This document shows positions 10,601 through 25,543 of a DNA stretch of 64,000 bases, piece after piece. The stretch spans positions 82,065,783-82,129,782 of the forward strand of contig CM060958.1 in the NCBI GenBank assembly GCA_030765055.1, read 5' to 3'. The stretch is from Mantis religiosa (Eukaryota; Arthropoda; Insecta; Mantodea; Mantidae). A program made the position numbers and the translations under genes. The notes below the pieces were generated by a model. The model was not told the DNA's origin. It searched no databases and saw only the letters and a program-made list of their open reading frames with translations. The stretch's first letter is position 1; the number at the start of each line of letters is the position of its first letter.

Positions 10601-10986
10601 GGCAGTGGAAACAATAAAACGATGAAACTAACGTACCAAAAATGTTTACTAATCAATCGATTATAAATTTTTCCAAACTGACTCATCTTTTGAGAAAACC
10701 GAAATGTTTACCCGCCATTTTCATACAAGTATTAGTTTACCACTTTCTGTTCATGCTGTCATGCTAGTAATTTGAATTTCGTGCATTCATTCGTGGTAAC
10801 CTAAACCTACCTGCTTGATTTGCCTATTTTACCTTAACTACATTAAACCTCTGATTTTTGTGCTGCAGATATGAAAGTTGAACCTTATCATTTAAATGTT
10901 ATCTGGTCCTTATTTCTTTTTATTCGTTGATTATGATTCGAGTTACTACAGAGGGGATTCGGCACCGAAAACTTGGCTTATTGTAC
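10601..10986. other. Unassigned DNA after the mariner remnant
   Basis: No mariner right end and no other element seen. Confidence 0.4.
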
Positions 10987-11529
10987 CTAAACTCCAAGTA
11001 GGTATATGGGGGAGGAAGGATGAGGCGAGAAGAGACAGAGGGCGGCCGATCCAAGGAGTCACGCCAGTGCAGAGGGTAGAGTCCCTACTATTTACCAGTT
11101 GGAAATTCCCCCAGCAGGCTCGACGGGCCCTTAAACGCCACACACTCACTCACTCACTCACTCACTCACTCACACTCCCCCAGCAGGCCAGCACAACCGG
11201 CATCCGTAGTCCGCAAACGCGCCACCAGGTCGTCCCAGAGATCGGAAGCCATCATACCAAAGGAGAAGTGTTTACCAAGAGCATACCATCCTGCCATGCA
11301 GCGCCGAGACTCCCGCCAACACTTCCACCCTGGCAGAGACCACCAGATGAGAGATGACGATAAATGATAATGGAGATAAAATGTAGGGACCGGAAATTTG
11401 GGAGATGTAATTAACCACCCAGTATTATCCTAGCGACTCGGGAAAACCCTAAAGGGCTACGGCCAAAGGAATCGAACCCGGACCTCCCGAATGCACGGCT
11501 ACAGACGAAACCACCTGAGCCATCCCGGT
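10987..11529 (-). mobile_element. Long SINE-like element, family D, copy 1
   Basis: The minus-strand head from 11529 holds CGGGATGGCTCAGGTGG and B box GGGTTCGATTCC. The body shares CAGTTGGAAATTCC, CATCCTGCCATGCA, GCCGAGACTCCCG and GAGACAGAGGGC with the copies at 26929 (plus) and 48496 (minus). A (CACT)n run at 11141-11172 is copy-specific. At about 540 bp it is long for a simple SINE; the non-tRNA body is unknown to me. Confidence 0.75.
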
Positions 11530-11632
11530 AACATTTGTTAATGTTCGCTTACGATTTTATTTGTACACCACGTGAAGTATGAGCTTTCTGAGGCAGTAAC
11601 CAGTGCATATAATCGATGGCCAGTAAACCATA

Positions 11633-11883
11633 ATTTTTTGTTGTTTTGTTTTTGTAATTTACGTCCTGCAACGTTAAGTCATATCGAACGATGAATGGAA
11701 TGGGTGAAATGATGCTTAAATGAGCCCATGATCAATAGAGCTTAGAGTTACCCGACATTCGTCTATCAGGATAAAGGAAAACCCCGGAAAAACTTATCTA
11801 AGTAACTCACCCTGACCGAGATTCGAACTCGGGACCTCTTGAACGCGAGACACACATGCTACGACCACGCTACCAAGGCGGGC
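11633..11883 (-). mobile_element. tRNA-derived SINE, family A, copy 1 (near full length)
   Basis: On the minus strand it begins GCCCGCCTTGGTAGCG, passes B box GAGTTCGAATCTCGG, then GGGTGAGTTACTTAG, TAACTCTAAGCTCTATTG, and ends GGACGTAAATTAC with a (CAAAA)-like tail at 11633-11655 on the plus strand. This is the best-represented family in the window, with eight full or partial copies plus one tail. CCATAA on both sides may be a short target duplication. Confidence 0.85.
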
Positions 11884-12179
11884 CATAAAATTAATCTTGG
11901 TGACTGGAGCCACCGTGTTCAAATTTGTTAATAATTCATTTCATGTTCATACAAGTAGATATCATTTCTATGATTGAATATCATTGGAAAAACAGTAAGA
12001 AAATACTTTGCAGATTTGACTGTGGCTTTCAACGTTACTCATTCTCGCTTTCTAATGAATAACTTACCTACCAGAGTTTTATGGTAATGTACAATAAAAT
12101 TACTGTATGTGTAACATGTAATAGCTATACGGAATATTGTATTCTAGCAAAAATTTCGTAAAGTCAAAATACATTCCTA

Positions 12180-12330
12180 TAAGTAAGGGCTATGATACAA
12201 TGAAGCACAAAATTAATATAATTTTGAGCCAAACTAGTACTCGATGCTCTATATAGTGGTAGTGTTTACCTAGAACACGTTGCGATAGGACCTTCCTAAC
12301 ATCTTCAGCTAATGTCGACTCAAAACATTG
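12180..12330 (-). repeat. Interspersed repeat carrying a hammerhead-like motif, copy 2
   Basis: The reverse complement matches 6838-6990. The motif here reads CTGAAGA, stem GTTAGGA/TCCTATC, then GCA in place of the required GAA, then ACGTGT, T and CTAG, with TTAG upstream. The core mutation predicts an inactive ribozyme. The helix II stem is also weakened by one mismatch. Confidence 0.65.
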
Positions 12331-12364
12331 CCAAAATACATGTTTCGAGATCACCTGAATCCTA

Positions 12365-13200
12365 AATAATAATAAGTTCCTTTAATTCCTAACACAGGAC
12401 CGTAACAAATCTTCGCCACCGAACTCTATTTCTTGAGGGAACCTGTATCTCCTTCCAGGACTTATTTATTACTCTTAATTCCGCTTCGGCTGTCATCCTC
12501 CAAGTTATTTTCGGTCTTCCGATTCTCCTTTATCCCTGGATTTCATTCCATTACCTGTTTAGTTATACTTTAGGGATCCCTTCATAATGTGTGTATAATC
12601 CATGTCCATTTTCGTTTATTAATTAATTGGTATCTGATTTGCTTTTCCCATAATGCAGTATTGCTGATGGCTTTTAGCCACAAAATTGTCAGTACCTTAC
12701 AACCGATTAACAAAAGTTTGCAGTTTTTTTGTTTGTTTCTTGGATCGTTCTCCTTGATTCACAGCCGTATGAACAATATAGATAGTACATTTGATTTAAT
12801 CATTTTAGTGTTGGTATTTCTGTGTATATTTTGCGAGTTTCACATTGTTCTCATTTGCTTTATTTATTTTGTTAGCTATATCTTCGTCAGCTCCTCCATT
12901 TTGGTATACTATATTTCCCAAACAGTTAAAATATTCAATTATTTCTATTTCATGTCTCTCTACATACAATTAGTTAGTATTTTTTTTTTAAAAAATATTC
13001 TCTTTTATTTAGTTTTGGCCTCACTTATTTCATTCCCAATATCTTGGGCTTCGATTTTTAAGTCTAATAGTTTCATTTAAATGTCTTTGAGAAGCTTTGT
13101 AATTATATAATCAAAATCTAAATCTTCTAATCTGTCATATATAGGTGTTAAGATGCATCCTTGTTTAACATCACTATTAATTTGGAAAGGTACTATGCAA
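12365..13200 (-). pseudogene. Non-LTR retrotransposon reverse transcriptase, C-terminal half
   Basis: Minus-strand translation in broken frames shows PFQINSDVKQGCILTP near 13170, LYGCESR-like text near 12770, then RRIGRPKITWRMTAEAELR, VINKSWKEIQ and NRVRWRRFVTVLC before a stop near 12395. The GRPxxTWRR...AEL...W.E....NR..WR.FV block is the C-terminal signature of the endonuclease/reverse-transcriptase LINEs often annotated as craniofacial development protein 2-like in insects. Many stops interrupt it, and the middle is shortened. The short 3' untranslated part carries TTATTATTATTTAGG. It is a different clade from the fragments at 1-875 and 8690-9643. Confidence 0.75.
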
Positions 13201-13887
13201 AATGAACAGCAATAAATTGAATACATAACCGGTTACAATCCAGCTAATTTCCATGGTAATACTTTCTAATGAGTTTCAATTTAATACTTCTCGGCGTGGG
13301 GGATTGCATGTTGAAGTTCCATTTCTGTTATGACTACTTATGATTGTAAATTTATGAATTTACTTCCTCATTGCTACATTAAATGCACAACCTGCTATTG
13401 CATACAATCTACCACAAAAATATAGTCTATACCAAGTTAATCTTACATATTTCTTTATGTATCTATTCCCTAAAAGTTCTTGTCTTCAATGAGAAACTAC
13501 CATATTTCAACCAACATTTCTATATTGAGATTTAATCTCAATTATGAGTTTTTTTTAGGCATCCTGGATAAAACTAGTTTTTGATAAAGGTCCTGTGTGT
13601 GTCTGTGTTTAAATAAAAATGGTTATAGCCATTTGGAGTAACCAAAATATCAAATCTTGTACGTAAAGGATATTTTGGGACAGTTTGGAACTTAAATATC
13701 AATTTACTGGACATTTTATTTTTGAGCAATGCTGCTATGCTAACTTCATGCGTGCATGTGTGGTTGCAAGATATTATAATTAGTGACCTAACATGTTTAA
13801 CAGATTTTCGTAAAACACGTATATCTTAAATATTATATACGAATGTAGATATTGTTAAAATGGTACATTCATATCAAATAATTTTTA
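13201..13887. other. Unassigned AT-rich DNA
   Basis: No gene or repeat recognised. Confidence 0.4.
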
Positions 13888-13896
13888 TGACTTGCA

Positions 13897-14142
13897 AATG
13901 TGTGTAGTGTTTAACGCCCGCTTTTACTACATACGGCACCGCAGGCGGTGACACTGATGATGCATGAGATGAAGATGGAGCACCGGTGGAATGAGATGGC
14001 GGGGGAAACCGGAGGTCCCGGAGAAAACCCGCCCAACGCCGTGTTGTCCACCACAAATCTCACTTTGCGGTCGCCTGGGATCGAACCCGGGCCGCCTTGG
14101 TGAGAGCCAAGCGGTCTAACCACTGAGCCACGGTGTGGCCGT
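13897..14142 (-). mobile_element. tRNA-derived SINE, family B, copy 1
   Basis: Bounded by the 9-bp direct repeat TGACTTGCA at 13888-13896 and 14143-14151. The minus-strand head begins GGCCACACCGTGGCTCAGTG, with B box CGGGTTCGATCCC; the body contains GACCTCCGGTTTCCCCCGCC and ends TTAAACACTACACACATTT. Near-identical to 62142-62398. It is GC-richer than its surroundings. Confidence 0.9.
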
Positions 14143-14615
14143 TGACTTGCAGATATTCATTCTTCTGGTTTGAATTTTTAATTACTTACGTTCCTCTGAA
14201 GTGCTAAGTCAGCATTCGTTTGTTTTGGTGGTTTCATTAATGCTAAGAGTGAAGTTTCAAAGCTAGCATGTAACAACAATCCGTATCTTTTACCATCATT
14301 TCAGCACATTGTATCTTCCTTGTACTTATACAGAAATATCTAATGAATCATTTTTGTAAAAGCTTATCACGATAAGCATGGAATGGATATTAAACTAAGT
14401 ATTTTCTAAAAACATTTGTAAATGATAGTGAGTAATTAATGTCTTATGAATGGCTATAGTTTGTTTTATTTAACTGAAAGTATAATCTCCCACATGTTAC
14501 CTACGCTTAACATCACTTGCAGCAAACTTCTACCAACTGCATTAATTACATTCTCTTTCAACAACTCAGGAATCGGTGTGACCAATAAACTCGGAGTTCA
14601 CACAGCTGGGAATTA

Positions 14616-14958
14616 CTGTTCGCTCATTGAGATTTTAGCTAGTGGGATGGGATGCCCTTTGAAACAGGGACTTGAGCTAGTGGTAGTTCGAGGGATGGTT
14701 ACTTAGTCTGAAGCAAGTGAGGGGTAAATGTGCCTGACAAGAGTGAAGGAAGCACTGTTGACGGTAATATTTGTGAGTTCACTGTCGATAGTTTTAGGAT
14801 TGTCATCCGACTTCGAAGTGAAGTCTTGTAACACTGTTGACTGTTTTCCACTCTACGTGGAATAGATTCAGCATGCTGTGTATCCCTCCCGCTAGTAAAG
14901 TGTTAATTAGTAGACAAGCCACTCCAACCCACTAGCTAAAATATCAGTGAACGAACAG
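14616..14958. repeat. Inverted repeat with about 39-bp arms
   Basis: Arm 14616-14654 (CTGTTCGCTCATTGAGATTT and on) pairs with 14920-14958 on the opposite strand with a handful of mismatches; the loop is about 265 bp. Both arms contain ATTTTAGCTAGTGGG. It may be two opposed copies of an unknown short repeat or the ends of a small element. No transposase or target duplication was found. Confidence 0.55.
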
Positions 14959-15680
14959 AATTCGACCTTTGAGGACACAATGGTCCTTATAATTAAAACA
15001 AAATTCAAAAATAGAATAAAATATACGTGGAGAATCAGATGTACAAAGCCAAATGAGACAATAAAAGGGTATAAAGGCAACTGAAGAGCATACCTTGGTG
15101 GCATGTATAAGAAAACATCTCAGCTTTGGTAAGATACTACCAATTTCATAATTGTCAAATGCAGAAGAGAACCTCATTAATTGAAATAACAAATAAAATG
15201 ATATATAGTTATTATTTTAATATTTTAACAGATATATTTTTATTTAAAGACTTTCAAGGTAGGAACTTCTTGCGCCAGGAGGAACTGGCTAAAGTTACGA
15301 AATGCGGAAAAGAAAATATTTTATGCCATCACAGTATTAAGTTCACTCAAGTCGCTGAAGCAGAAATCCTTGAGCGTTAACTGAATCGCATGGAGCTGTA
15401 TTCACTGTTCAATTCTTGTTGATTTTGCTCGTTATTTAAATACAAAATAATAGTACACTGAGTTCAAACAAAAATGATAATTATGTGCCTGATGGTCATG
15501 ATTACTGATTATTATTTTACTGCGCTAGCATCTATAAAGGACACTGAAAATATTAATTTTTGGAGTTTCAGAATTACAGTCTTGTTTATAGAATTTTTAA
15601 ACCTATTTAAAAGACTAAACCCTTGTAGAGAACTGTTGTTTTACTCATTTGAGCTATTGTAATGCCCTTTAATATCCCGC

Positions 15681-17962
<2,282 letters not shown>

Positions 17963-18111
17963 AGGGGTCCATAGAGCTTAGAGTTGCCCGACATTCGTCT
18001 TTAAGGATCACGGAAAACCCTTATCCAGGTAACTCACCCTGACGGAGATTCGAACTCGGGACCTCTTGAACGTGAGGCAGACACGCTACCATCTACGCTA
18101 CCAAGGTGGGT
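17963..18111 (-). mobile_element. tRNA-derived SINE, family A, copy 2 (3'-truncated)
   Basis: Minus strand from 18111: CCCACCTTGGTAGCGTAGAT head, B box GAGTTCGAATCTCCG, then GGGTGAGTTACCTGG and TAACTCTAAGCTCTATGG. It ends at the word GGACCC and lacks the family tail. Confidence 0.85.
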
Positions 18112-19252
18112 ATAATAAATATGAACAAATGGTTTCTTTGAAAGTTAAAAATAGAGATGACGTAGGATAAGGAAAACATTTGTTAGAGATTGGATTTTCC
18201 TGGTATAGCGGGTACCTTCCCGAACCAGACTTTGTATTGCATCTACTAAAACAATGAATAAATCCATTACAGAGCAATTACTATAACTTAAGTGCAAGGT
18301 TGGAACAAGAATGTGAGGGAGTTGAAATGAAATAGTGACGTTGACGAGGGTACTCAGATACAGTGTGTAATTCAACCTAGCTCTTCCTTTCTTCTGGTCT
18401 TTAGTAACTTAAGTGCTTACCGTCAAATCCCCTTTTTCGCTTTTGTTTAAAAATAGCAACATTATAACATTTCTCCTATATCAAAACTAAATGTTAAGAT
18501 GGCAGCGAGTATGTTTGCTATTCCCCCTTTCTTTTAATTAAGAGAGAAGATTTCCTCATTGTAACTTCGTCCCTTAAATGTTTACTTTTATGCAATACCC
18601 GACCTCGTAAAAGGAAGTAAATTAAGAAAAAGTGGCAAAACTTGTAAGGTTAGAGTGTAGATTTGTTATTTCTTATAATCACTGTTATAGCTTCTTGCCG
18701 AAATAGCTGAGAAACAAATGAAGACACCGGATACGAATTAAAAATCAGTAAGGGGAGAAAAAACAGAAGTGTGTATCATCGCTAAGAATGAAAACTTGTA
18801 TCTCATTAAAGCAAGAGAAAACAAATATTACATTAACATTTACTGATGCTCTCCACCCATTAGTATTTACTTCTCTACAAATGAATAATTCATAAGTGAA
18901 TACTTCTATCTCTTTCATGTTAATTCCAGAAAATGTTCACTAGAGACGGTTTCAATTAAGCAGTAGTAAATTATAATACTTTGTAGTCTTGGACGACAGA
19001 TGCGACATCTGTTTAAAGAATAAAATGATAATTAAATACTGGCCAACGACTATTTAGCATTTCTGAACTGTATCGTTAAAACATGTGAAAAATCAGACGA
19101 ACAAAACTTTGTATTTGATAAAGGTAACTTCTACAACTTTCGAAATTTCTTTTTGGTGTCACAGTTATGTGAAAATCTTTAAGAATGAATTGAATTTCAC
19201 AGGTTGATTACATAAAATTCAAGGTATCATACTTCTAATATCCAAATTATAT
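18112..19252. other. Unassigned AT-rich DNA
   Basis: Nothing recognised on either strand. Confidence 0.4.
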
Positions 19253-19699
19253 TGTGACTTTGTGGGTTCGTGAAATGAAAAGTCCAATTGCACCACTCAA
19301 AAATGTTCTTTATTTCCACCGAATTACAGTTGGAACACTTGCCGATTACACAGTTACGTAATGCACACAATTACAATTCACCAGTCAGTCCGTTACAGTT
19401 CCACTTTGCACTCGCAATTACGTAGGCTCCTCCTATGCACGTACGCAGTCCCTTCATTCACTGGGCTCACTGCAGCCCTTTTTATAGGAATATCGCCGTT
19501 TTCTCGAAGTCTCTCGTTTCAGTGAATCACCGCGAAGGTTCCAGACAGCAGTGGAAGGGGGAAGAGGCGGCCAGCGACAAGTGACACTTCCCTAATAATC
19601 CCCTCAGTTAGTGACTGAGATAAATGAGTGGGTGTGGCCCGGATGCCTCTGTTCCCTTCTCAGCTGTCATTGGTCGGGCTTTCCGATAATTGGGTGACA
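19253..19699 (-). mobile_element. Solo LTR of an LTR retrotransposon, copy 1
   Basis: On the minus strand it begins TGTCACCC and ends GTCACA, giving the usual TG...CA ends. It has a TATA box (CTATAAAAAGG at about 19488-19478) followed by a polyadenylation signal AATAAA (19314-19309), in the order expected for an LTR. ATAT flanks both sides (19249-19252 and 19700-19703), a 4-bp duplication. A relative lies at 59063-60024 with the same ends and also ATAT flanks. No internal retrotransposon region is attached, so it is a solo LTR. Four-base AT-alternating targets are known for Gypsy-group elements of the 17.6/297 type; that affiliation is inference. Confidence 0.7.
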
Positions 19700-19708
19700 A
19701 TATTTTAA

Positions 19709-20151
19709 GGCAAGGCTACACTGAAAATTCCAACTTCTATAATAATAAACCTATCATTATGATAGGTGCTATAATATTTTGCATATGTTAGCTCTAACGT
19801 TTTTGAAAATATTAACTTTTTTATTCCTTAATACCATATAATTTTCAAAACATGAGCATTAGCAAAACAAGGGGGGCTGTTAAGTTTCTTACTTACATAG
19901 TATGGACATATACCGTAAGTTTCACCAAGTTAAATGGAAAACTTTGACGCGTGAGGCATTTTGTATACTGAAATATGTTGAAAAAGTTTCTCAGAAAATT
20001 AATTTTAAAGTAATGATTGTTAAAGGTCTCTTTAAGTTGTCACGTGATGGCCTAAAATGGTGAACGCTCTAAGCTACCAAAAAATGCCAAAAAAAAAAAA
20101 AAAAAAATTTCACTATCAACATTTTCAGCGAATTTTCAGTGTAGCCTTGCC
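19709..20151. mobile_element. 443-bp MITE with exact 22-bp terminal inverted repeats
   Basis: The ends 19709-19730 (starting GGCAAGGCTACACTG) and 20130-20151 are exact inverted complements over 22 bp. The flanks are TTAA (19705-19708) and GTAA (20152-20155); a TTAA target with one mutation would fit piggyBac, but the TIR is not one I recognise. A poly-A run lies at about 20089-20107. No coding capacity. It lies five bases beyond the right duplication of the solo LTR. Confidence 0.75.
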
Positions 20152-20155
20152 GTAA

Positions 20156-23100
20156 TAAAACTATTATCAGAGTCATTTTAATAGAGTAAAACTAAGAGTT
20201 ACATTTTTAATATATAGTTCTTGGGATGATGACATTGCAAGGAAATGTTCGTCTTGCGTGCTCAAAAATGAAATGAGATATTTAAGACTTTTCTTTTTCT
20301 AAGTTATGTGGTTTAAGGTCATACGCGCTATTTTAGCAAAAAGAATTTTCAGAAGAGATCAGAACATGCAATCTGAATATTAAATTTTTTGGTTGAATGC
20401 AGTTCTTCAGACTAAGGACTGATTATATTTTTCAATTTCATAATAATATTTACGATATATAATCTTCCTGAAAAGAACAAAACATAATTTATTTTAATGG
20501 TGTTTCATGAGTTTAGATAAGGTCAGAAACGGAACCTTTTCTTTGGGGGGGGGGGGGAAGGACACTTGATATAAGTATCGATTAAGATGGCTTGCTCTTT
20601 GGAGATTAGGGGTTCAATACTCATATACTGTCCTATGTAACTGGATTTGTTTTTGAATGGTTTCCGTTTGTGCTACCTACCTGATAGGATATTCAATATC
20701 ACGAACCCAGAAACGGATACAGGGTTAAAATAAATAGAAATAAAATATAATGTACTGCAATATGATTATTTCTTGTATCTGATGGACTGCGTATGCATAT
20801 TCATAGAACAGACTTGTTACTTTAAAGTCTAATTTCTGATTAAGCTAATGGCATCTGCTCTATGGCGCAGGAAGGCATCTATACGATTCTGGAGGATACT
20901 GAATGATACTATACGTTTTTTTTATTTTTTATTAATCGTTCCTCAGTACACAGTTATAAAACTCGATGGAAACATAATTTAGATAATTTGTTTTATTTTA
21001 TTATTACTATAGTAAAGTTATTAACTTATATAATTACTACCTTAAGCCATGCAAATAATCTGATTTCACCTGGAATTTTATATGCATAAATTTGTAAACC
21101 GTCTGTACTTGTAAATATATTGTAAATACTTTTTATAACTGACGAAACCTGTTGCTTCATGTAAGCTTAGTGGTGAATAAAGGATTATTGATTATTGAAT
21201 CAAATGTTTCACAATACACCTATCATAACGATGCGACTCAATTAAGACATAAACTGAGCGGAATGTCTCAGGCTAAGGCCTCATTCATGAGGGCCTCATG
21301 TTCCATTCCCATTGGGCCGCATCTTGATGTTCGTATTTTCGTAGTTTTCCCAGGTCAGTAGGCGGATTCTGTTTTTTTATTTCCTCTCATTTCCTTACCT
21401 TTTATCAGTCAAACCTTCAGGGTCTACATGTGGGAGGTGTGTAAGAAGAAAATTGTTTCTAATTTGGCATATAACCTTCTGCTTGAATAGAACAGCCTTT
21501 AGAATCGCTCAATCTGAAACGATAGGAACCCTACTGCAATGTTACTGGCGGAATTAGATCTGACCTTTGTGCCCTCTCGCATCATCCCTTCCTCACAGAG
21601 CGGAGATTTAGTAGAGAATACACATATACCCATCGATGCTGAAATCCTCCCTCGCTTCTATCGTTAACCTTAACCCTTTACTGCATGAATTATTTTTATA
21701 CTTATGCCGCTTTTGCTGTAATTGCTAAACGGTTCTCATACCGCTTTCTGCGGAGCCTCAACGAAATCGATTCAAATAGCCATGATCTTCGAAACGATAG
21801 TGATGGACTGGGCATCCATTCAAAGCTAAACGGTTGAGTTCAAATCTCGGCAACTGCCGGAAAATGTGCCCGTGGTAAAGCATGGGGAGGGTCCACGTAA
21901 AATAATCGGTGTGATGGCACGCTTGGATATTGGCGAAGTGTCATTTGACTGCAGCTGCTTGTATTTTGCCTTTTTGTAATGAAAACACTACAATGTAATT
22001 ATACAAGTAATATAACATTTATTCAGAAGTCTCAAAATGTTGTGTGTATAATTCACAAAGGCCAGTACAATATTATAATAACAAAAGAACTGCAATAAAA
22101 CCTTTCTCAAGCTGAATAATGCCTCATCTTGCCCTAGGGCACCACCATGCAGTAAAGGGTTAAGGGATCTTAAAATAATCAAGAAGAAGGCAAATAAAAA
22201 AAGATTAAATGTTCAAATAGCCTTCAATAGACTGAGGTACTGAGTGAGATCCTGAATGTGACATACTTAGATCGTGGAGAAGCAGCAGAAAAACCCATAC
22301 ACTTCCTCCTTTGAAGCCTTTCTATATCAATTAAACACAAGGTTGGGAGGGAGTCTTGTATTTTTAGCCACTGGGAGGAAAGCCGTCTTATAGAGACTGT
22401 AAGTTGATCGTTCCCTCACCAGGAAACCGCACACTTCGCCTTCTGGAGTCTATTACCCGGTTTTTTACCACCCAGAAACGTAATAGCATCTGCTTTACGA
22501 ATATATCTGCAAGCGACATCCAATAGTGGCGAGACTTGACAAGCAACTGCAAATTTAGTAGAGTGGCCCTTAGGCTTTAAAATTTCAACAAAGGGAACAC
22601 GTCAACATAAAATTAAGACGTCATATTATCCTATTATATGTATCATTAAACAGGACAAACTACATGTTCGAAACGGCTCGTCTTTATACCGGATGAGATG
22701 TCTCAAGCACAGATTACATAACGAAATGCTAGAAACTTGAAGGTTTATAGCTCTTTCAATGTAGAGCCATAAAACGTATTAAAATAATGTTCTTTTCATT
22801 TACAAGAGTAGTTTTAGGGGGTTAAAATTTCGCTAAAATCCGTATGAAATACATTTATCAAGGCCACATTACAAAGGCCAGGTTACATATTAATGATATT
22901 GTTGAGCTCAAATTTGACTATTCTGGATATCTACTAAAACGTGTTTCTTTTAAAATGTTAAAACCGCCTTTAATTTCATCCCCTTAGACACTATACTACA
23001 GAGCTTGACCAATAGGATCACAAATTGATACTACCAGAATTATTGACAGGTAAGGTTTATAATTTTATAAAGACATGATTACCAGACAGGCAAATAGTTA

Positions 23101-25367
23101 CAATAACGCTTCCGTATCTTGAAATCAATGCATAATGTAATACGCATGAGTTACAGTCATTAGCTAGGCAATGTAAGATTTTGTCACAGGATGAGAGTCC
23201 TTAGCCATTCGAGATTGTTTAAGGGAGGGAGTGAGTTTCCACTGGAATGACATGTAATACATATATTTAATTTTTTGTAAATAGCATGCTGTTTTATTTT
23301 CATTCTTATTAAATTTATATAAATGGTAAATCTAAACAGATACAAAACAGTCTTAGTACGACAAAAAGAAAATCTAGTTAAAATACATAATTATCTGTGA
23401 CACCTTGGAAATTGAATTTTCCAATATCTTAAGAAGTAACCTCTGAAATACTATGGGCAATTAGTTTTTGTACAAAAGTACAACATGAAACTGATTTTTA
23501 AGTAGCTGATCACAGTCCTTGTGTTACATTATATCTATATAAATATGTTAAAAACAAATTAGTAGACACAGTATTTTAAGTAATACATTATATAATGTTA
23601 AAACGCCTTTGTCTGCATCCTTTGTGAAATTATTATAGGAATAAACCCAAAGGATTGGTACACACCACATTTTCAATCCAATTATAATTTTTCATGGAGT
23701 TTATACATACTTAACTGTATGGTACTTAAAAAGTACCACTTTAAATGCTCAACTACAGTTAAGATAAAACTATTGTGTTAAATTGCAATTATTTTCTAAG
23801 TGCTTGTAATAGATATCTGTATGCTCAGAAAAATAAAACTGGAAAAAGTAGGTCACAAGAACAAATAATGAATTTGTCGTGTTTAAATGCTGATTACTAA
23901 ACAGCAGCAGAATTTCCTTTGATAATTATCTTTGGAATATTTCGGCTTATAAAAGCGAAAACATGTAAAACCATGAAAACAAATTAATACATATTATCCT
24001 TTACAGACATTTACACATATAGTTTTTATAAACTTGTCAAATTAAAACATCTGCTTATCTTTATTCAACACTGAGAAAATTAAAAAAATATAAGCGAGTA
24101 TTTGATTGAAAACTTAATTATAAAACCACTGTTTCTATCTCTCCTTTCTCATAGCTACTCATTGAATAACTGGTTTTATAAAAGGTTATATTGTTTTAAG
24201 GACATTTACGTACATTCGTAAAATTTGACTAAAAGTGGGAAAAGCTAGACAAATTTTAAGTTTTTATACTAAAATGATATAAGTTTAAACTTTAAGAAAG
24301 CATCATTTTTGCATTTGGCGAATTTAGACTATCAATTGATGGCAGACGCACGTTTAGTGTCTTTTTTTCCGTACCTACTCAAAATGTTTCATACGACGCA
24401 ATTCTTTTACTAATTCTTTCCATTTTTGTAATATCAAAAGTAAAGAAAAATAATTTTGTATAATGCTACAATTTTAGGAAATAATAATGCTTTAACAATA
24501 AAATATTTTGGAGAGTGCAAAAGGTATTCGATTTTCTACAGCAATTAGAGATCAAAATAATACAGCTGATATTTTTATAAATAAACATTTTTAGAAAGTA
24601 ATTGACTCTAAAACATGTATTCATTAAGCCAATATATTTTAAAATGCACCGGTATTTTTATTATTGCAGTGCATTTACACAAATATAATTTAAATCAGAA
24701 AGTATGGTAGAATTTTGAAACATAGCATAAACATTACTTTATTGTGTGTAATAACTGGCTTACATTTTAAAAATATATATTATATAGTGTGCATTTAAGA
24801 AATGTATTACCTTAATTTGAAGAGAACTAGATGTTAAAAGAAGCCGAGTCCAGATTTGACGTTAAAGAAAAACAGAAAGGGGGAAAAGTACATATTTTCC
24901 TAAATGGATATAGAGATTTCGCCAAAAAATGCTTATTTTGAACTGTTTTGACCACAGAGAAAGAAATTATAGGAACAAAGTCCTTAAGAGTGAGTTCCTG
25001 TATGAAATGAAACATTTAAATAAAGTCACCTTTTTAGAGTAAGCGGTAAATATTTTTATCGAGTTTACAGAATGAAAATTATATTTCTCATAAGAATGAC
25101 AATTTTTTTAGATATTAGCAACACTATGTAGGAATGCAGGTGGTATTTAAGTAAATAAAAATGTGTGGGTTTCTTAAATTCACCTTTTTCCTGATGTGCT
25201 TTTACAGCAGCACGAAGAGTTTATTGTGATCGGCCATCGGAAGTTAGTAGCGGCCAAAGACCGCGGTCGAAGAAAGCAAACCTTCTGTTTGGTATTTCTG
25301 TCACTCACAGCAACTTGAGCTTCGCATTATCTTTACAGAAACAGTTATTTTTAAACTGTAAAGCCAT
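20156..25367. other. Long unassigned AT-rich stretch
   Basis: About 5.2 kb with no recognised gene. It contains a poly-G run at 20545-20557, a possible LINE 3' end near 21000-21198 (listed separately) and a degenerate tRNA-like word near 21790-21860. From 22.8 to 25.2 kb it is very AT-rich without open frames longer than about 60 codons. It could be intron. Confidence 0.4.
21000..21198 (+). repeat. Possible LINE 3' end
   Basis: The block ends TGGTGAATAAAGG then ATTATTGATTATTGA: a polyadenylation-like AATAAA followed by a short repeated heptamer, a common layout of CR1/Jockey-type LINE 3' ends. Nothing coding is attached upstream, so the call rests on the tail alone. Confidence 0.35.
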
Positions 25368-25543
25368 ACGTTATGTCGGGCGATGATGAAATGGGTGACA
25401 TGATGCTCAAATGAAGCCAGAGTCAATAGAGCTTAGAACTACCCGACATTCATCTTTCAGGACAAGGGAAACCCCAGAAAAAACCTTAACCAAATAACTT
25501 GCCCTGACCTAGATTCGAACTCGACATCTCTTGAACGTGAGGG
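25368..25543 (-). mobile_element. tRNA-derived SINE, family A, copy 3 (5'-truncated)
   Basis: Minus strand shows CCTCACGTTCAAGAGATG, a degraded B box region GAGTTCGAATCTAGG, GGTTATTTGGTTAAGG and AGTTCTAAGCTCTATTG, followed by the family body down to CCCGACATAACG. The tRNA head before the B-box region and the A-rich tail are missing. Confidence 0.8.

Noticed and set aside
10896..11357. 153-codon plus-strand frame as a gene
   Set aside because: It lies across a SINE-like family D copy on the opposite strand and includes a CACT microsatellite.
12589..13080. 163-codon plus-strand hydrophobic frame as a membrane protein
   Set aside because: It is the antisense of a minus-strand LINE reverse-transcriptase relic; the hydrophobicity follows from T-rich sequence.
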